DNA of 64,000 bases from Ruegeria sp. THAF33. GTDB taxonomy: Bacteria; Pseudomonadota; Alphaproteobacteria; Rhodobacterales; Rhodobacteraceae. Of the stretch, positions 8,771-17,559 are shown one piece after another. The notes under the pieces are model-generated. The model ran no database searches. It worked only from the letters and a program-made list of their open reading frames with translations, and was not told the DNA's origin. The stretch lies in NCBI RefSeq assembly GCF_009363615.1, contig NZ_CP045384.1, positions 556,501 through 620,500 of the forward strand, in the 5' to 3' direction. Within the stretch, counting starts at the first letter, position 1. The number at the start of each line of letters is the position of its first letter. A program made the position numbers and the translations under genes.

Positions 8771-10017
8771 TACGCGTTTTCCATGCACATGGAATTGAGG
8801 CGTTCCGACAGCCGTGCGATGCCGGGGGACATCCGGAACTCGGCGATCAGGCGATCATAGGCCGCATGCGCCATCTGTGACGCTTGCTGCGGATTGGCTG
8901 ACAAACGTTCCACGGCTTCCGCAAGTGCAGAGGGGGCGTCATCGGACAGAACCCCATGTGTTCCGGTTTCGATAAACTCGGGGATCGCCGAGACCGGTGT
9001 CGACAGGATTGGCAACAACTGAGACGCGGCCTCCATCAACACATTCGGCAACCCGTCGCGGTCTCCGTCCTTCGCGATGCGGCTGGGCAGAACGAACAGG
9101 TCGGCATCACGCATCGCTGCGATGACCTCGGGCTGGTCGCAAGCCCCTTTCCAGGTGATCCGGTTCGCAATGCCGGCTGCGTTCGCCTGTGCCCGCAAAA
9201 CGTCACCCAATGCGCCGCCGCCGATATGGGTCCAGTGCCAGTTCAGGTCATCGGGCAGCAATTCAAAGGCCGCGATCAGACGATCGAAGCCTTTTTTCTC
9301 GACCAGCCGCCCGACGGAAATCATGTGAAAAGGGTCATTCACAGTACGCAGCTTTCGCGTCGGAGGCTTGGGAAAGCGAGACAGGTCCAAACCGTGATAG
9401 ATCAGGTCCACGCGCTTGGGGTCATCGGCCAGGCTGCGCAGATGCTCGGCTCCGATGGCTGTGCAGGTGGCGCCAAACGTCGCCCCGTAGGATGCGGCTT
9501 GCAGCTTTTCACGTTTTTCCCAATCCGGCGACGTCCAGATATCCTTGGCATGAGCCGAAAAACTCCACGGCAATCCGCGCATGATGGCGGCGTAACGGGC
9601 AACGGATGACGGCGTGTGCATGAAATGAGCGTACAGCCCTTGCGTCCGGGCTGGCAATTCCGCGGCCAGAACGCAGGCTTGCCCAAACCGGCGGATGCGA
9701 TTGGGCGTCGGGTCGCGCTTCAAGTCCTGACGCCAGATCCGATAGGCCCTGTCGTAACCGGGAAGCGTTTGGGCCAGGGCCCGTGCCGCCCAGACCCGTT
9801 TGGGTTCGTCGTGAAGATACTCGGGCAGGTATCGAACCCGTCCTGTGAACCGGTCGTGCAAGGGATGGCGTTTCGTATCGGTCGGATGCCGCAAAGACCA
9901 GATGTCAAAGCGATGCCCGGCCTCCTGCAAGGCGACAAGTTCCTGCGCAATGAACGTTTCGGACAGTCGTGGCCAGCCTTTGACCACAACCGCCAATCGA
10001 GGAGAATCTGAGGTCAT
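8770..10017 (-). CDS. Glycosyltransferase family 4-type protein (operon copy 4)
   Basis: 415 residues. GT4 features: RLSETFIAQELVALQEAGH near the N-terminus, which is typical of colanic-acid or exopolysaccharide-type glycosyltransferases, then MISVGRLVEKKGFDRLIAAFELL and LPSRIAKDGDRDGLPNVLMEAAS carrying the retaining donor-binding E-x7-E. Overlaps the first operon gene by ATGA and the next by one base. Donor and acceptor unknown. The N-terminal SETF motif suggests transfer to a growing glycan. Confidence 0.87.
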   Translation of the reverse strand: MTSDSPRLAVVVKGWPRLSETFIAQELVALQEAGHRFDIWSLRHPTDTKRHPLHDRFTGRVRYLPEYLHDEPKRVWAARALAQTLPGYDRAYRIWRQDLKRDPTPNRIRRFGQACVLAAELPARTQGLYAHFMHTPSSVARYAAIMRGLPWSFSAHAKDIWTSPDWEKREKLQAASYGATFGATCTAIGAEHLRSLADDPKRVDLIYHGLDLSRFPKPPTRKLRTVNDPFHMISVGRLVEKKGFDRLIAAFELLPDDLNWHWTHIGGGALGDVLRAQANAAGIANRITWKGACDQPEVIAAMRDADLFVLPSRIAKDGDRDGLPNVLMEAASQLLPILSTPVSAIPEFIETGTHGVLSDDAPSALAEAVERLSANPQQASQMAHAAYDRLIAEFRMSPGIARLSERLNSMCMENA

Positions 10018-11228
10018 CCGGTGGCTCGTTCCTGTTCCCAGGTCAGCAGGCTTTCGATGCGGTCGGTGACATAGTCCAGCCCGTCCAGCAATCCGCTTTG
10101 TATCGCCTGCGACGGCAGGGATTGGTGCGGCAATTCCCGAATGGCGCGGATCATCGCCTCTGGCGTCAGGCCATCCCGGTTTTCATCCAGCATTCGGACA
10201 AGGCCCAGCCCTTCTGCGCGCGAGGCCCTTATCCACTGTTCCAGACGGGGCGTGGTGCGCGGGACGATGACAGCGCGTTTGTCAAAGGAAAGAACCTCGC
10301 AGAACGTGTTGTAGCCGCCCATGCAGACGACGCCTTCGGCCCCTGCAAACAGCGTTTCGATCTGGGATTCGAACCCAACGGCGGTGACGCGACCGTTCAA
10401 TGCGGCAACGCGGGTTTCGAAATCTTCGCGCAACTCACCGGACAGGAAGGGGCCATAGACCAAAACCGCCCGCGGCGACAGGTTTGGATCTTTTTCATAG
10501 GCAGACAGGACGAGGTTGACCATCGCCTTGCCGTCGCCGCCGCCGCCGGGCGTGATCAGGATATAGGGTTGTTGCGGAGGCTCACCGACCGGACCAAGAT
10601 CGCGGCGCAGATATCCCGTCCAGTGGATGCGGGACTGTGCCGCGGCGCTCAGCGGCAACCCCTTTGTCGGGTCGTAAATCGACTGCAAACCGTAAACCCA
10701 GATTTCGTGATAAAACCGTTCGGTGGCTTCAACCGCTTCCTTGCGCGCCCACTCGGCGGCCAGGACTTCGGGTTCATCCAGAACATCGCGCAACCCAAGC
10801 ACCATTTTGGTTCCGCAGTTCTGTTGCAGGTGGTTCAGTGTCGGCAGCAGCTCACCCCGGAACCCCGTCGGTTCCTTGTCGACGATCAGCACATCAGGGT
10901 CGAACTGCTGAACAGCGGTTTGAATCAGACCCGACCGCAACTCGGTCACTTCTTCGATGCCCATCCCGATGGTGCGTGCAGCATAAGACCCGTCTGCGCG
11001 TTTGGTGACACCGGGCAGGCGCACGTGGTCAACGCGACGGGGAAAGGTAAACCGTCCGGCCACGGGTGATCCCGTCAGGATCAGCGCAGACGCGCTTTGG
11101 TCCGCCTGCGTGATCGCGGCCGCCAAAGCCCGAGACCGGCGAAGATGGCCCAGCCCGAACGTGTCGTGACTGTAAAACAGGATACGCGGTGCGCGGCCCG
11201 GTTTGGAATTGGTTTTGCCTAGGCTCAT
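10014..11228 (-). CDS. COG4671-type predicted glycosyltransferase, first gene of operon
   Basis: 404 residues. Distinctive PRILFYSHDTFGLGHLRRSRAL near the N-terminus and GGYNTFCEVLSFDKRAVIVPRTTPRLEQWIRA near the C-terminus place it in the predicted GT-B family COG4671, whose members are mostly uncharacterised. The frame extends to 11276. I prefer the ATG at 11228, because a predicted promoter -10 box at 11284-11289 leaves no leader for the longer form. It heads seven coupled genes. Relation to the protein at 5974-7116 is visible in the glycine loop and C-terminal GGYNT/CGYNT motifs. Confidence 0.85.
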   Translation of the reverse strand: MSLGKTNSKPGRAPRILFYSHDTFGLGHLRRSRALAAAITQADQSASALILTGSPVAGRFTFPRRVDHVRLPGVTKRADGSYAARTIGMGIEEVTELRSGLIQTAVQQFDPDVLIVDKEPTGFRGELLPTLNHLQQNCGTKMVLGLRDVLDEPEVLAAEWARKEAVEATERFYHEIWVYGLQSIYDPTKGLPLSAAAQSRIHWTGYLRRDLGPVGEPPQQPYILITPGGGGDGKAMVNLVLSAYEKDPNLSPRAVLVYGPFLSGELREDFETRVAALNGRVTAVGFESQIETLFAGAEGVVCMGGYNTFCEVLSFDKRAVIVPRTTPRLEQWIRASRAEGLGLVRMLDENRDGLTPEAMIRAIRELPHQSLPSQAIQSGLLDGLDYVTDRIESLLTWEQERATG

Positions 11229-11283
11229 AGTGTTGCCTGTCTTCTTGATCCCGGTTCGAAATCCGCGCGTTTGCAAGCGTTAC

Positions 11284-11310
11284 TGTATATATCCCCGTCA
11301 CACTTGCCAA
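11284..11310 (-). promoter_or_regulatory. Predicted promoter of the glycosyltransferase operon
   Basis: Reading the minus strand, TTGGCA (11305-11310) and TATACA (11284-11289) are separated by 15 bases. The spacing is short of the usual 17, but the -10 match is good and the position fits a leader of about 45 bases before the ATG at 11228. Weak call. Confidence 0.35.
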
Positions 11311-11552
11311 AGGAGGAATTGCTCTTCCGCAAATGTTCCAAGCATTGCGATTTGGCAACAGCATATTGACGGTTTCGCGTCATGTCGCACCAAGGCTTGA
11401 GAGGGATCGCAAAAGAACCGGTGAACTGGCAAAGGGGCAGGGCCTACAGATCCCGTTCATATTCAATTTTCGCCAGATTGAAAACATCCGGAATCAGGCA
11501 GTGCGCCAAGAACACGCCCGGACACGATATTGAGCAGGGCGCGCCCGAGTGT
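11311..11552. other. Intergenic region between glycosyltransferase operon and mscS
   Basis: The non-coding stretch between the divergent start codons (11229-11602) is about 370 bases. Apart from a predicted promoter at each end I see no convincing gene here. Two short plus-strand open frames (11333-11533 and 11382-11618) lack ribosome sites and recognisable sequence. AGGAGG occurs near 11311 but is not followed by a suitable start codon. Confidence 0.5.
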
Positions 11553-11581
11553 TTGAACTGCCTGAAACCCTTCTGTAATCT
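11553..11581 (+). promoter_or_regulatory. Predicted sigma-70 promoter of the mscS-family gene
   Basis: TTGAAC (11553-11558), 17-base spacer, TAATCT (11576-11581). The transcript would begin near 11588, just ahead of the start codon at 11603 or 11615. Confidence 0.5.
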
Positions 11582-11602
11582 GACCGCTATCGGAAAAACT
11601 GG

Positions 11603-13990
11603 ATGCAAAACCCCATGAAACATACCTTTCTGGCCGCAACACTTCTGGCTTTGTGGGCTTTTGTACTGGCGCTTCCGGTCAGCGTTTCAGCGCAAACATC
11701 CTTGATTCCGGGATACAACGCGGACAGTTCGTCTGCGTCCTCGCCGGAAAGCGATCTGGCTGCCGCAATTCGCGCCGCCAGCGAAGCCGGGGCCAGTGTG
11801 ATTGTCATCGACAGCGCCGGGCAGGTTGTGACAACGGCAGGCGGCACGGATGCGGGCACGAATGATGCGGCGGGCGATTCGAACAATCCCATGGGTGAGG
11901 GATCGCAGCTGATGAAGGCGCAGGAGCGGTTCTCGAAATTCCGTGAGTCCATGCAATCGCGGCTTGAGGCGCTGCCGTATTCGGTGTTCGAAGTAAAGTA
12001 TATCCTGCGCCAGACCAGTCCGGACGGTCGCATTCAGACCTATGTGGAAGTTCTGGGCTGGAACATCCTGTTCCTGTTGTTGGGGCGCTGGCTGTCTATC
12101 GAGATATACGGGAAACGCATCGCGCGCCGCTGGGTCGTGGCGCGGATCAAGGATGAACCGCAGGGTTACCGAGAAAAGATGCCCTTCCTTCTGTTCCGGT
12201 TCCTGATGGGGATCGGAGCGACGATCTTTGCCATGCTCATGGCCCTGATCGTCGGATATCTGTTTTTTGGCGAAGCGGACGATATCTCGATCCAGTTCAC
12301 GGTCACGGCGATCTTCACGGCGTTCTTCCTGTCGCGCACGGTGTCCGATCTTTGGCGGATGGTATTGTCACCTTACCTGAGCCAATATCGGCTGCCACCG
12401 TTCTCGGACCGGGACGCCAAGCGGCTGTATCTGTGGGCTTCGGCACTCGCGACCTATGACATCACGGTTGTCCTGTTTTCGACCTGGGTTGCGGATTTCG
12501 GGCTGAACTACAACGTCTACGCCATGGTCTATGGCTGCCTTACAATGGTGGGCGCTTTCGGCAATATTCTGATGATCCTGTTCAATGCCCGGGCCATTTC
12601 AAATGCCATCCGGGGCGGAAGAGCGCCGGATCAGGTCTCGTGGTTGTTGCGGTTCGTATCCTTCGGCTGGGCACCTGCACTGATCGTCTATGTCGTGTTC
12701 AGCTGGTTCCGTCTGGCGGTTGATCTTGCACTGGAGAACCCAACGCCGCTGCCGCTGATCGCAAGCAGCTATATGATCTTCATGTCCGTCGTCGTTGCCT
12801 ATGGTGCGATGAACTACGTGCTGGAGCGGTATTTTGACCGTTCGCGCAAGATCAACGAGATAAACGAAGAAACCGCCGCTGCCGAAGCGGATGCCGAGCC
12901 CGTGGAAACGCCCGAGGCAGAACAGCGCAAACAGTATCTTCTGACCTATGAGGATCTGGCGCGCCGGGTGGCCGGAATTCTGGCCTTTGTGATTGGTGTC
13001 TATGCCCTTGTGGTGATTTGGTATCCCGATGCGGACTGGAGCGAGGACCTGCCAGTTGCACGCGTGCTGGATGTAATGGTCATCATTTTCATCGGCTACA
13101 TCCTGTTTCATTTCTTTCGCATCTGGATCGACAGCAAGATAGCGGAAGAAGTAGATGATGGCACCGAGGCCGAACTGGGCGATGAGGGCGGGGAAGGCGG
13201 GCAAAGCCGGCTGGCGACGCTGCTGCCATTGTTCCGCGGCGCAATTCTGGCCGTTGTGGTCGTGACCATCATGCTGATCGTTCTCATGGAACTTGGTATC
13301 AATGTCAGCCCGCTGTTTGCCGGTGCCGGTGTGGTTGGCCTGGCTGTCGGTTTCGGATCTCAAACACTGGTGCGAGACATCTTTTCCGGGGCGTTTTTCC
13401 TGATGGATGATGCCTTTCGGAAGGGTGAGTACATCGATATCGGAGACGTCAAGGGAACGGTCGAGAAGATCTCGGTCCGGTCCTTCCAGCTGCGTCACCA
13501 TCTTGGTGCGCTGAACACGATTCCTTTTGGCGAAATCAAGGTTCTGACGAACTATTCCCGTGACTGGGTGATCATGAAACTGCCGCTGCGCGTGACCTAT
13601 GACACTGACGTGGAAAAGGTGCGAAAGCTGATCAAGAAGCTGGGGCAGGAGTTGCTGAGCGATCCTGTGATCGGCGAAAACTTCATACAGCCGCTGAAGT
13701 CCCAAGGCGTGATCGAGATGCAGGATTCAGCGATGATCATCCGGGTCAAGTTCATGACCAAACCGGGCGATCAGTGGCTGGTGCGCAAGAAGGTCTATCA
13801 GGAAATTCGCGAATTGTTCGCGCGGGAAGGCATCAAATTCGCGCATCGCGAAGTCACCGTGAGGTTGGCAGACGGCAAAGAGGCCGATGACCTGACGCCG
13901 AAACAGCGTGAGGCGGTAACAGGCGCGGTGCAGGCCGCGATCGATGAGGACTACCTGGACGATATCGGCCCTGGGGGCGATGATCGATAG
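11603..13990 (+). CDS. Large MscS-family mechanosensitive channel
   Basis: 795 residues, much larger than E. coli MscS (286) and closer to the MscK/YbiO-type class. A signal peptide (MKHTFLAATLLALWAFVLALPVSVSA region) leads into a periplasmic stretch, then about ten hydrophobic helices from residue 150 on. The conserved pore and beta domain follow at about 560-700: LFAGAGVVGLAVGFGSQTLVRD, IFSGAFFLMDD, YIDIGDVKGTVEKI. It acts in the inner membrane as a safety valve at osmotic downshock. Start may be 11603 or 11615 (second ATG). Divergent from the glycosyltransferase operon. Confidence 0.92.
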   Translation: MQNPMKHTFLAATLLALWAFVLALPVSVSAQTSLIPGYNADSSSASSPESDLAAAIRAASEAGASVIVIDSAGQVVTTAGGTDAGTNDAAGDSNNPMGEGSQLMKAQERFSKFRESMQSRLEALPYSVFEVKYILRQTSPDGRIQTYVEVLGWNILFLLLGRWLSIEIYGKRIARRWVVARIKDEPQGYREKMPFLLFRFLMGIGATIFAMLMALIVGYLFFGEADDISIQFTVTAIFTAFFLSRTVSDLWRMVLSPYLSQYRLPPFSDRDAKRLYLWASALATYDITVVLFSTWVADFGLNYNVYAMVYGCLTMVGAFGNILMILFNARAISNAIRGGRAPDQVSWLLRFVSFGWAPALIVYVVFSWFRLAVDLALENPTPLPLIASSYMIFMSVVVAYGAMNYVLERYFDRSRKINEINEETAAAEADAEPVETPEAEQRKQYLLTYEDLARRVAGILAFVIGVYALVVIWYPDADWSEDLPVARVLDVMVIIFIGYILFHFFRIWIDSKIAEEVDDGTEAELGDEGGEGGQSRLATLLPLFRGAILAVVVVTIMLIVLMELGINVSPLFAGAGVVGLAVGFGSQTLVRDIFSGAFFLMDDAFRKGEYIDIGDVKGTVEKISVRSFQLRHHLGALNTIPFGEIKVLTNYSRDWVIMKLPLRVTYDTDVEKVRKLIKKLGQELLSDPVIGENFIQPLKSQGVIEMQDSAMIIRVKFMTKPGDQWLVRKKVYQEIRELFAREGIKFAHREVTVRLADGKEADDLTPKQREAVTGAVQAAIDEDYLDDIGPGGDDR

Positions 13991-14013
13991 GGGCGCGGCT
14001 GCGTACCGGATGG

Positions 14014-15369
14014 TCAGTTGGCGTCGAGCGGCCAGACAGGTTCCGAACTGCCCAGTTTCGACGCAGGCAAATCCCAGCGCATCGTCGCTTCGCCGACCCT
14101 CAGCGCAGGGTTGAGGCGATGGCCCGGCCCCCAGCCGGACACCTCCGTCGCCGTGCCGTAATCCGTTGTTGCCGGGGTGATGGGCGCGGATTGTGCTTCG
14201 TCTTTGCCGAGCACGGCCAGAAGTTCGGCGGTGCGCGCCAGAGAGAGATGCGCGTGCATGATGGAATTGCCTGATGCGGCCTCGGCCAGTGCGGACAGGA
14301 CGGCAGCCGCCATCAGATAGCCGGTCGCGTGGTCCAGAGCTTGAACCGGCAACGGGGTCGGCTTGTCCGCGTTCGCCCACTCCATCCCGGCATGGGCGAT
14401 ACCCGCGCTCATCTGGACAAGGCTGTCAAACCCGCGCCGGGTCGACCATGGACCTTGCCAGCCATAGGCATCCAGCGTGACTTCGATCCGGTTCGGAGCC
14501 AGCTCGTCACGTTTGGCCCGGGTCAGACCCAGTGCCTCCAGCGCGCCGGGTCGATACCCGTGTACGAACACATCCGCCTGAGCCAGCAACCCATGCAATC
14601 GTTCAAGGCCGGTTTCGGATTTCAAATCAAGATAGGCGCAGCGCTTTCCCAGCGATATGTCGGGGATCACCCCCGGTTCATCCCAGCCAGGTGGGTCGAT
14701 GCGCAAGACCTCGGCTCCGAACCCTGCAAGCGTTCGGGTAGAAACCGGGCCGGCCAGAACGCGCGTCAGATCCAGCACCCGTAACCCGGCCAGAGGCCGA
14801 TCAGCGGTGGCCCGAGGTCTGTCGCGCAGATTGACATAGCGCGGTCCCTGCCATCCGATCAAAGGGTCGCGCGACACGGCGCGGCCTTGTGGGTGATCAA
14901 GCCATTCCGCCCGGCTGCGCATGGCAGCGGCCACCCCACCTTCGGCAACAACCGCCGTTTCCAGATCCGATATCGCCCACGACCTGACGGCTTTTGCCAC
15001 GGCTTCACGCTCTGGCCGGGTGCCAAGGACTTTCAACGCGGCAGAGCGATGGCGGGGCAGGTTTGTGTGCAGCCTGATCCAGCCATCAGCGGCTTTGTAG
15101 TCGCCCGCGACCGCATCCCACAAACTGGGCATGTCCCAACCTTCCGGTTTGAAGGAATAGCCGAACCACAGAGATGCCAGCCGATGATCGATCGAGACTT
15201 CGGGTGCGTTCGTGGACAGGTTGATCGCCTGGATCAGCCGGGCCATTTCCCGCCCCACGGCTGCGAAACTGGCGGTGGCCAATTCGGAAACGGCAAAGGC
15301 GCTTGGCAGAACACCGGCACCGACCCTGTGATAGCTGCCGGCAGCGGGAAGCGTGGCAAGAAGACTCAT
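14014..15369 (-). CDS. CaiB/BaiF (family III) CoA-transferase
   Basis: 451 residues. The typical family core LAGLRVLDLTRVLAGPVSTRTLAGFGAEVLRIDPP begins around residue 193, with an N-terminal extension of nearly 200 residues that looks like a diverged half (family proteins can be two-domain). The Asp nucleophile region follows in the core. Family members move CoA between carboxylic acids. It is the last gene of the peptide-type transporter operon, its start overlapping the permease stop by ATGA, so it may activate the imported compound. Substrate unknown. Confidence 0.87.
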   Translation of the reverse strand: MSLLATLPAAGSYHRVGAGVLPSAFAVSELATASFAAVGREMARLIQAINLSTNAPEVSIDHRLASLWFGYSFKPEGWDMPSLWDAVAGDYKAADGWIRLHTNLPRHRSAALKVLGTRPEREAVAKAVRSWAISDLETAVVAEGGVAAAMRSRAEWLDHPQGRAVSRDPLIGWQGPRYVNLRDRPRATADRPLAGLRVLDLTRVLAGPVSTRTLAGFGAEVLRIDPPGWDEPGVIPDISLGKRCAYLDLKSETGLERLHGLLAQADVFVHGYRPGALEALGLTRAKRDELAPNRIEVTLDAYGWQGPWSTRRGFDSLVQMSAGIAHAGMEWANADKPTPLPVQALDHATGYLMAAAVLSALAEAASGNSIMHAHLSLARTAELLAVLGKDEAQSAPITPATTDYGTATEVSGWGPGHRLNPALRVGEATMRWDLPASKLGSSEPVWPLDAN

Positions 15370-16520
15370 TGCTGATAGGGGTCGAGACTGTCGCGCAGCC
15401 CGTCACCAAGGAAGTTGAACGCCAATACCACGACAATGATCGGCAGCATCGGGATTGCCGTCCAGGGATAGATCTCGATCGACGCGAGGTTCTGCGCGTC
15501 ATTCAGCATCACGCCCCAACTGACTGCGGGTGCGCGCAGGCCGAGGCCAAGAAAACTGAGCGCCGTTTCCCCCAGGATCATGGCAGGGATCGACAATGTG
15601 GCCGATGCAATCAGGTGCGACATGAAGTTGGGCAGCAGGTGCTTGCGGATCACACGGCCCGAACTTGCCCCCATCATCTCGGCGGCTCTGACATATTCCT
15701 CTTCCCGCAAAGACAGGAACTTCGCCCGAACCGAGCGCGCCAGGCCCGGCCAGTCTAAGATGCCCAGAATGATCGAAATGATGAAGAACACCGCGACCGG
15801 GCTCCAGTTCGAAGGCACGGCGGCGGAAAGGGCCAGCCACAGCGGCAGTTCCGGCAACGAACGCAGGATTTCGATGACGCGGTTGATGGTCCAGTCGATA
15901 CGCCCGCCGAAATAGCCGGCCATCGAACCGAACAGGATGCCAAGGAAGAAGGACACCGAGATACCGATCAGACCCACCGTCAAAGACAGTTGCGCGCCAT
16001 AGAGAATACGGCTGAAGATGTCTCGGCCCAGACGGTCGGATCCCCACAGGAACAGCGTTGTCCCCTCTGGCGGGCAGAACAGGTGTGTGTCCGACGGTAT
16101 GAAACCGGCCAGCTTGTATTCAGAGCCTTCGCAGAAGAACCGGATCGGGCGCGGGTCTTCCGTGTCGGGGACGAACTTCCATTGGAAGGTTTCAAGGTCC
16201 GCCTCGGCGACGATCGGATAGACATGTGGGCCGATGAACTCACCCTCGTGAAACCAGTTTACCGATTGTGGCGGCGCGTACAGGTGCTCTCCGTTTCGGT
16301 CATTTGGCCCGTAAGGCGCAATAAACCCGGCAAAGGGCAGCATTAGATAGCAAAACAGCAGGAAGATGCCTGAGATCAGGCCCAGCTTGTGGGTTTTGAA
16401 CTTGCGCCAGACCAGAACCCAGTTGGGGGCATCCAGATCGGCGCGTTCCAGCTGTTGAATCGAGGCCTGTGGATCAAACGGCGCGTCATCGACATAGCGG
16501 TTGTCAGGACGATCAGTCAT
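15366..16520 (-). CDS. ABC transporter permease, DppC/YejE type
   Basis: 384 residues, inner-membrane subunit of a peptide/nickel-type importer. First membrane helix near residues 45-65, then a large periplasmic insertion (about 68-155), then WGSDRLGRDIFSRILYGAQLSLTVG, the classical entry of the transmembrane domain. The EAA loop is VRAAEMMGASSGRVIRKHLLPN. The long loop is typical of the YejE-like subgroup. Overlaps the other permease gene by ATGA and the CoA-transferase gene by ATGA. Confidence 0.92.
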   Translation of the reverse strand: MTDRPDNRYVDDAPFDPQASIQQLERADLDAPNWVLVWRKFKTHKLGLISGIFLLFCYLMLPFAGFIAPYGPNDRNGEHLYAPPQSVNWFHEGEFIGPHVYPIVAEADLETFQWKFVPDTEDPRPIRFFCEGSEYKLAGFIPSDTHLFCPPEGTTLFLWGSDRLGRDIFSRILYGAQLSLTVGLIGISVSFFLGILFGSMAGYFGGRIDWTINRVIEILRSLPELPLWLALSAAVPSNWSPVAVFFIISIILGILDWPGLARSVRAKFLSLREEEYVRAAEMMGASSGRVIRKHLLPNFMSHLIASATLSIPAMILGETALSFLGLGLRAPAVSWGVMLNDAQNLASIEIYPWTAIPMLPIIVVVLAFNFLGDGLRDSLDPYQQ

Positions 16521-17545
16521 GCCTCGCGCCCCTCATACCGAATGCGCGGATCCAGCATCACCAGCAGGATATCAGAAATCATCGTGCCGATCAGCGTCAG
16601 CAGGGCGACGAACATCAGGATGAACGCGGACAGGAATTGATCCTGCGTCTTCAAAGCAGTCAGCAGAGTAGGGCCAATGGTTTGCAGGCCCAGAACGACC
16701 GATACCAGAACCGAGCCGGACACCATCGACGGCAACAGGTTGCCGATATCGGCGACAAAGGGGTTGAAGGCCACCCGCAGGGGATACTTGGTCAGCATCC
16801 GTGACGGGGCCATGCCCTTCGCGATGGCGGTTTCCACATAGGGTTTGCCGAGTTCGTCCAGCATATTCGCGCGCAGACGCTGCATCATCGCCGATGCCCC
16901 TGAAGTGCCGATGACGAAGGTCGGTACGATCAGGTGGATGAGGATGGACTTCAATTTCTCCCAGCTCATCGGCTGGCCTTCGAAACTGGGATCCATCAAG
17001 CCCCCGATCGGCAGGTTGAAATACTGGTGGCCATAATAGAACAGGATCAGCGCCAGCAAAAAGTTCGGCGTTGCAAGCCCCAGATACCCCACGAAGGCCG
17101 AGGTATAGTCGATCCATGTCCGGGACCGAGCGGCGGCAATCACACCCAGCGGCAATGCGACGGCATAAACAAACAGGATCGCAGCCAGATTGACCACAAC
17201 CGTCAACCAGAGTGTGTCACCGACGATTTCGGAAACGGGACGGTCGAATTCAAAGGACCACCCGTAATTGCCCTGGATCAACCCCGAAAACCCGTGCGGT
17301 CCGGGCCAGAATCCCATCCAGATCAGGTATTGTTCCCACATCGGACGGTCCAGAGCGTATTCAGCGCGCAGGAACTCTGCCTTTGCGACACCTGCCGACT
17401 GGCCCGAGGCCTGAAGTTCAGCGATCTGGTTGCTCAGATAGTCGCCGGGCGGAAGGTTGATGATTACAAAAACCAGAACCGAGACCACCAACAAAGTCAG
17501 CAGCATCGTGAAAAAGCGATACACCACGTAGCGCAGCATGATCAT
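16517..17545 (-). CDS. ABC transporter permease, DppB/YejB type
   Basis: 342 residues. N-terminal YVVYRFFTMLLTLLVVSVLVFVI helix, the DppB-type segment LDRPMWEQYLIWMGFW, and an EAA loop VETAIAKGMAPSRMLTKYPLRVAFNPF near residues 225-250. About six membrane helices. The ATG at 17545 follows GCAGGAG with a 7-base spacing. A second in-frame ATG at 17539 is possible. Lies 14 bases after the substrate-binding protein gene. Confidence 0.92.
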   Translation of the reverse strand: MIMLRYVVYRFFTMLLTLLVVSVLVFVIINLPPGDYLSNQIAELQASGQSAGVAKAEFLRAEYALDRPMWEQYLIWMGFWPGPHGFSGLIQGNYGWSFEFDRPVSEIVGDTLWLTVVVNLAAILFVYAVALPLGVIAAARSRTWIDYTSAFVGYLGLATPNFLLALILFYYGHQYFNLPIGGLMDPSFEGQPMSWEKLKSILIHLIVPTFVIGTSGASAMMQRLRANMLDELGKPYVETAIAKGMAPSRMLTKYPLRVAFNPFVADIGNLLPSMVSGSVLVSVVLGLQTIGPTLLTALKTQDQFLSAFILMFVALLTLIGTMISDILLVMLDPRIRYEGREA

Positions 17546-17559
17546 TTAGCTGCTCCTGC

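Noticed and set aside
11333..11618. Two short plus-strand frames in the 370-base gap before the mscS-type gene
   Set aside because: No ribosome sites, no recognisable sequence, and they run into the predicted mscS promoter.
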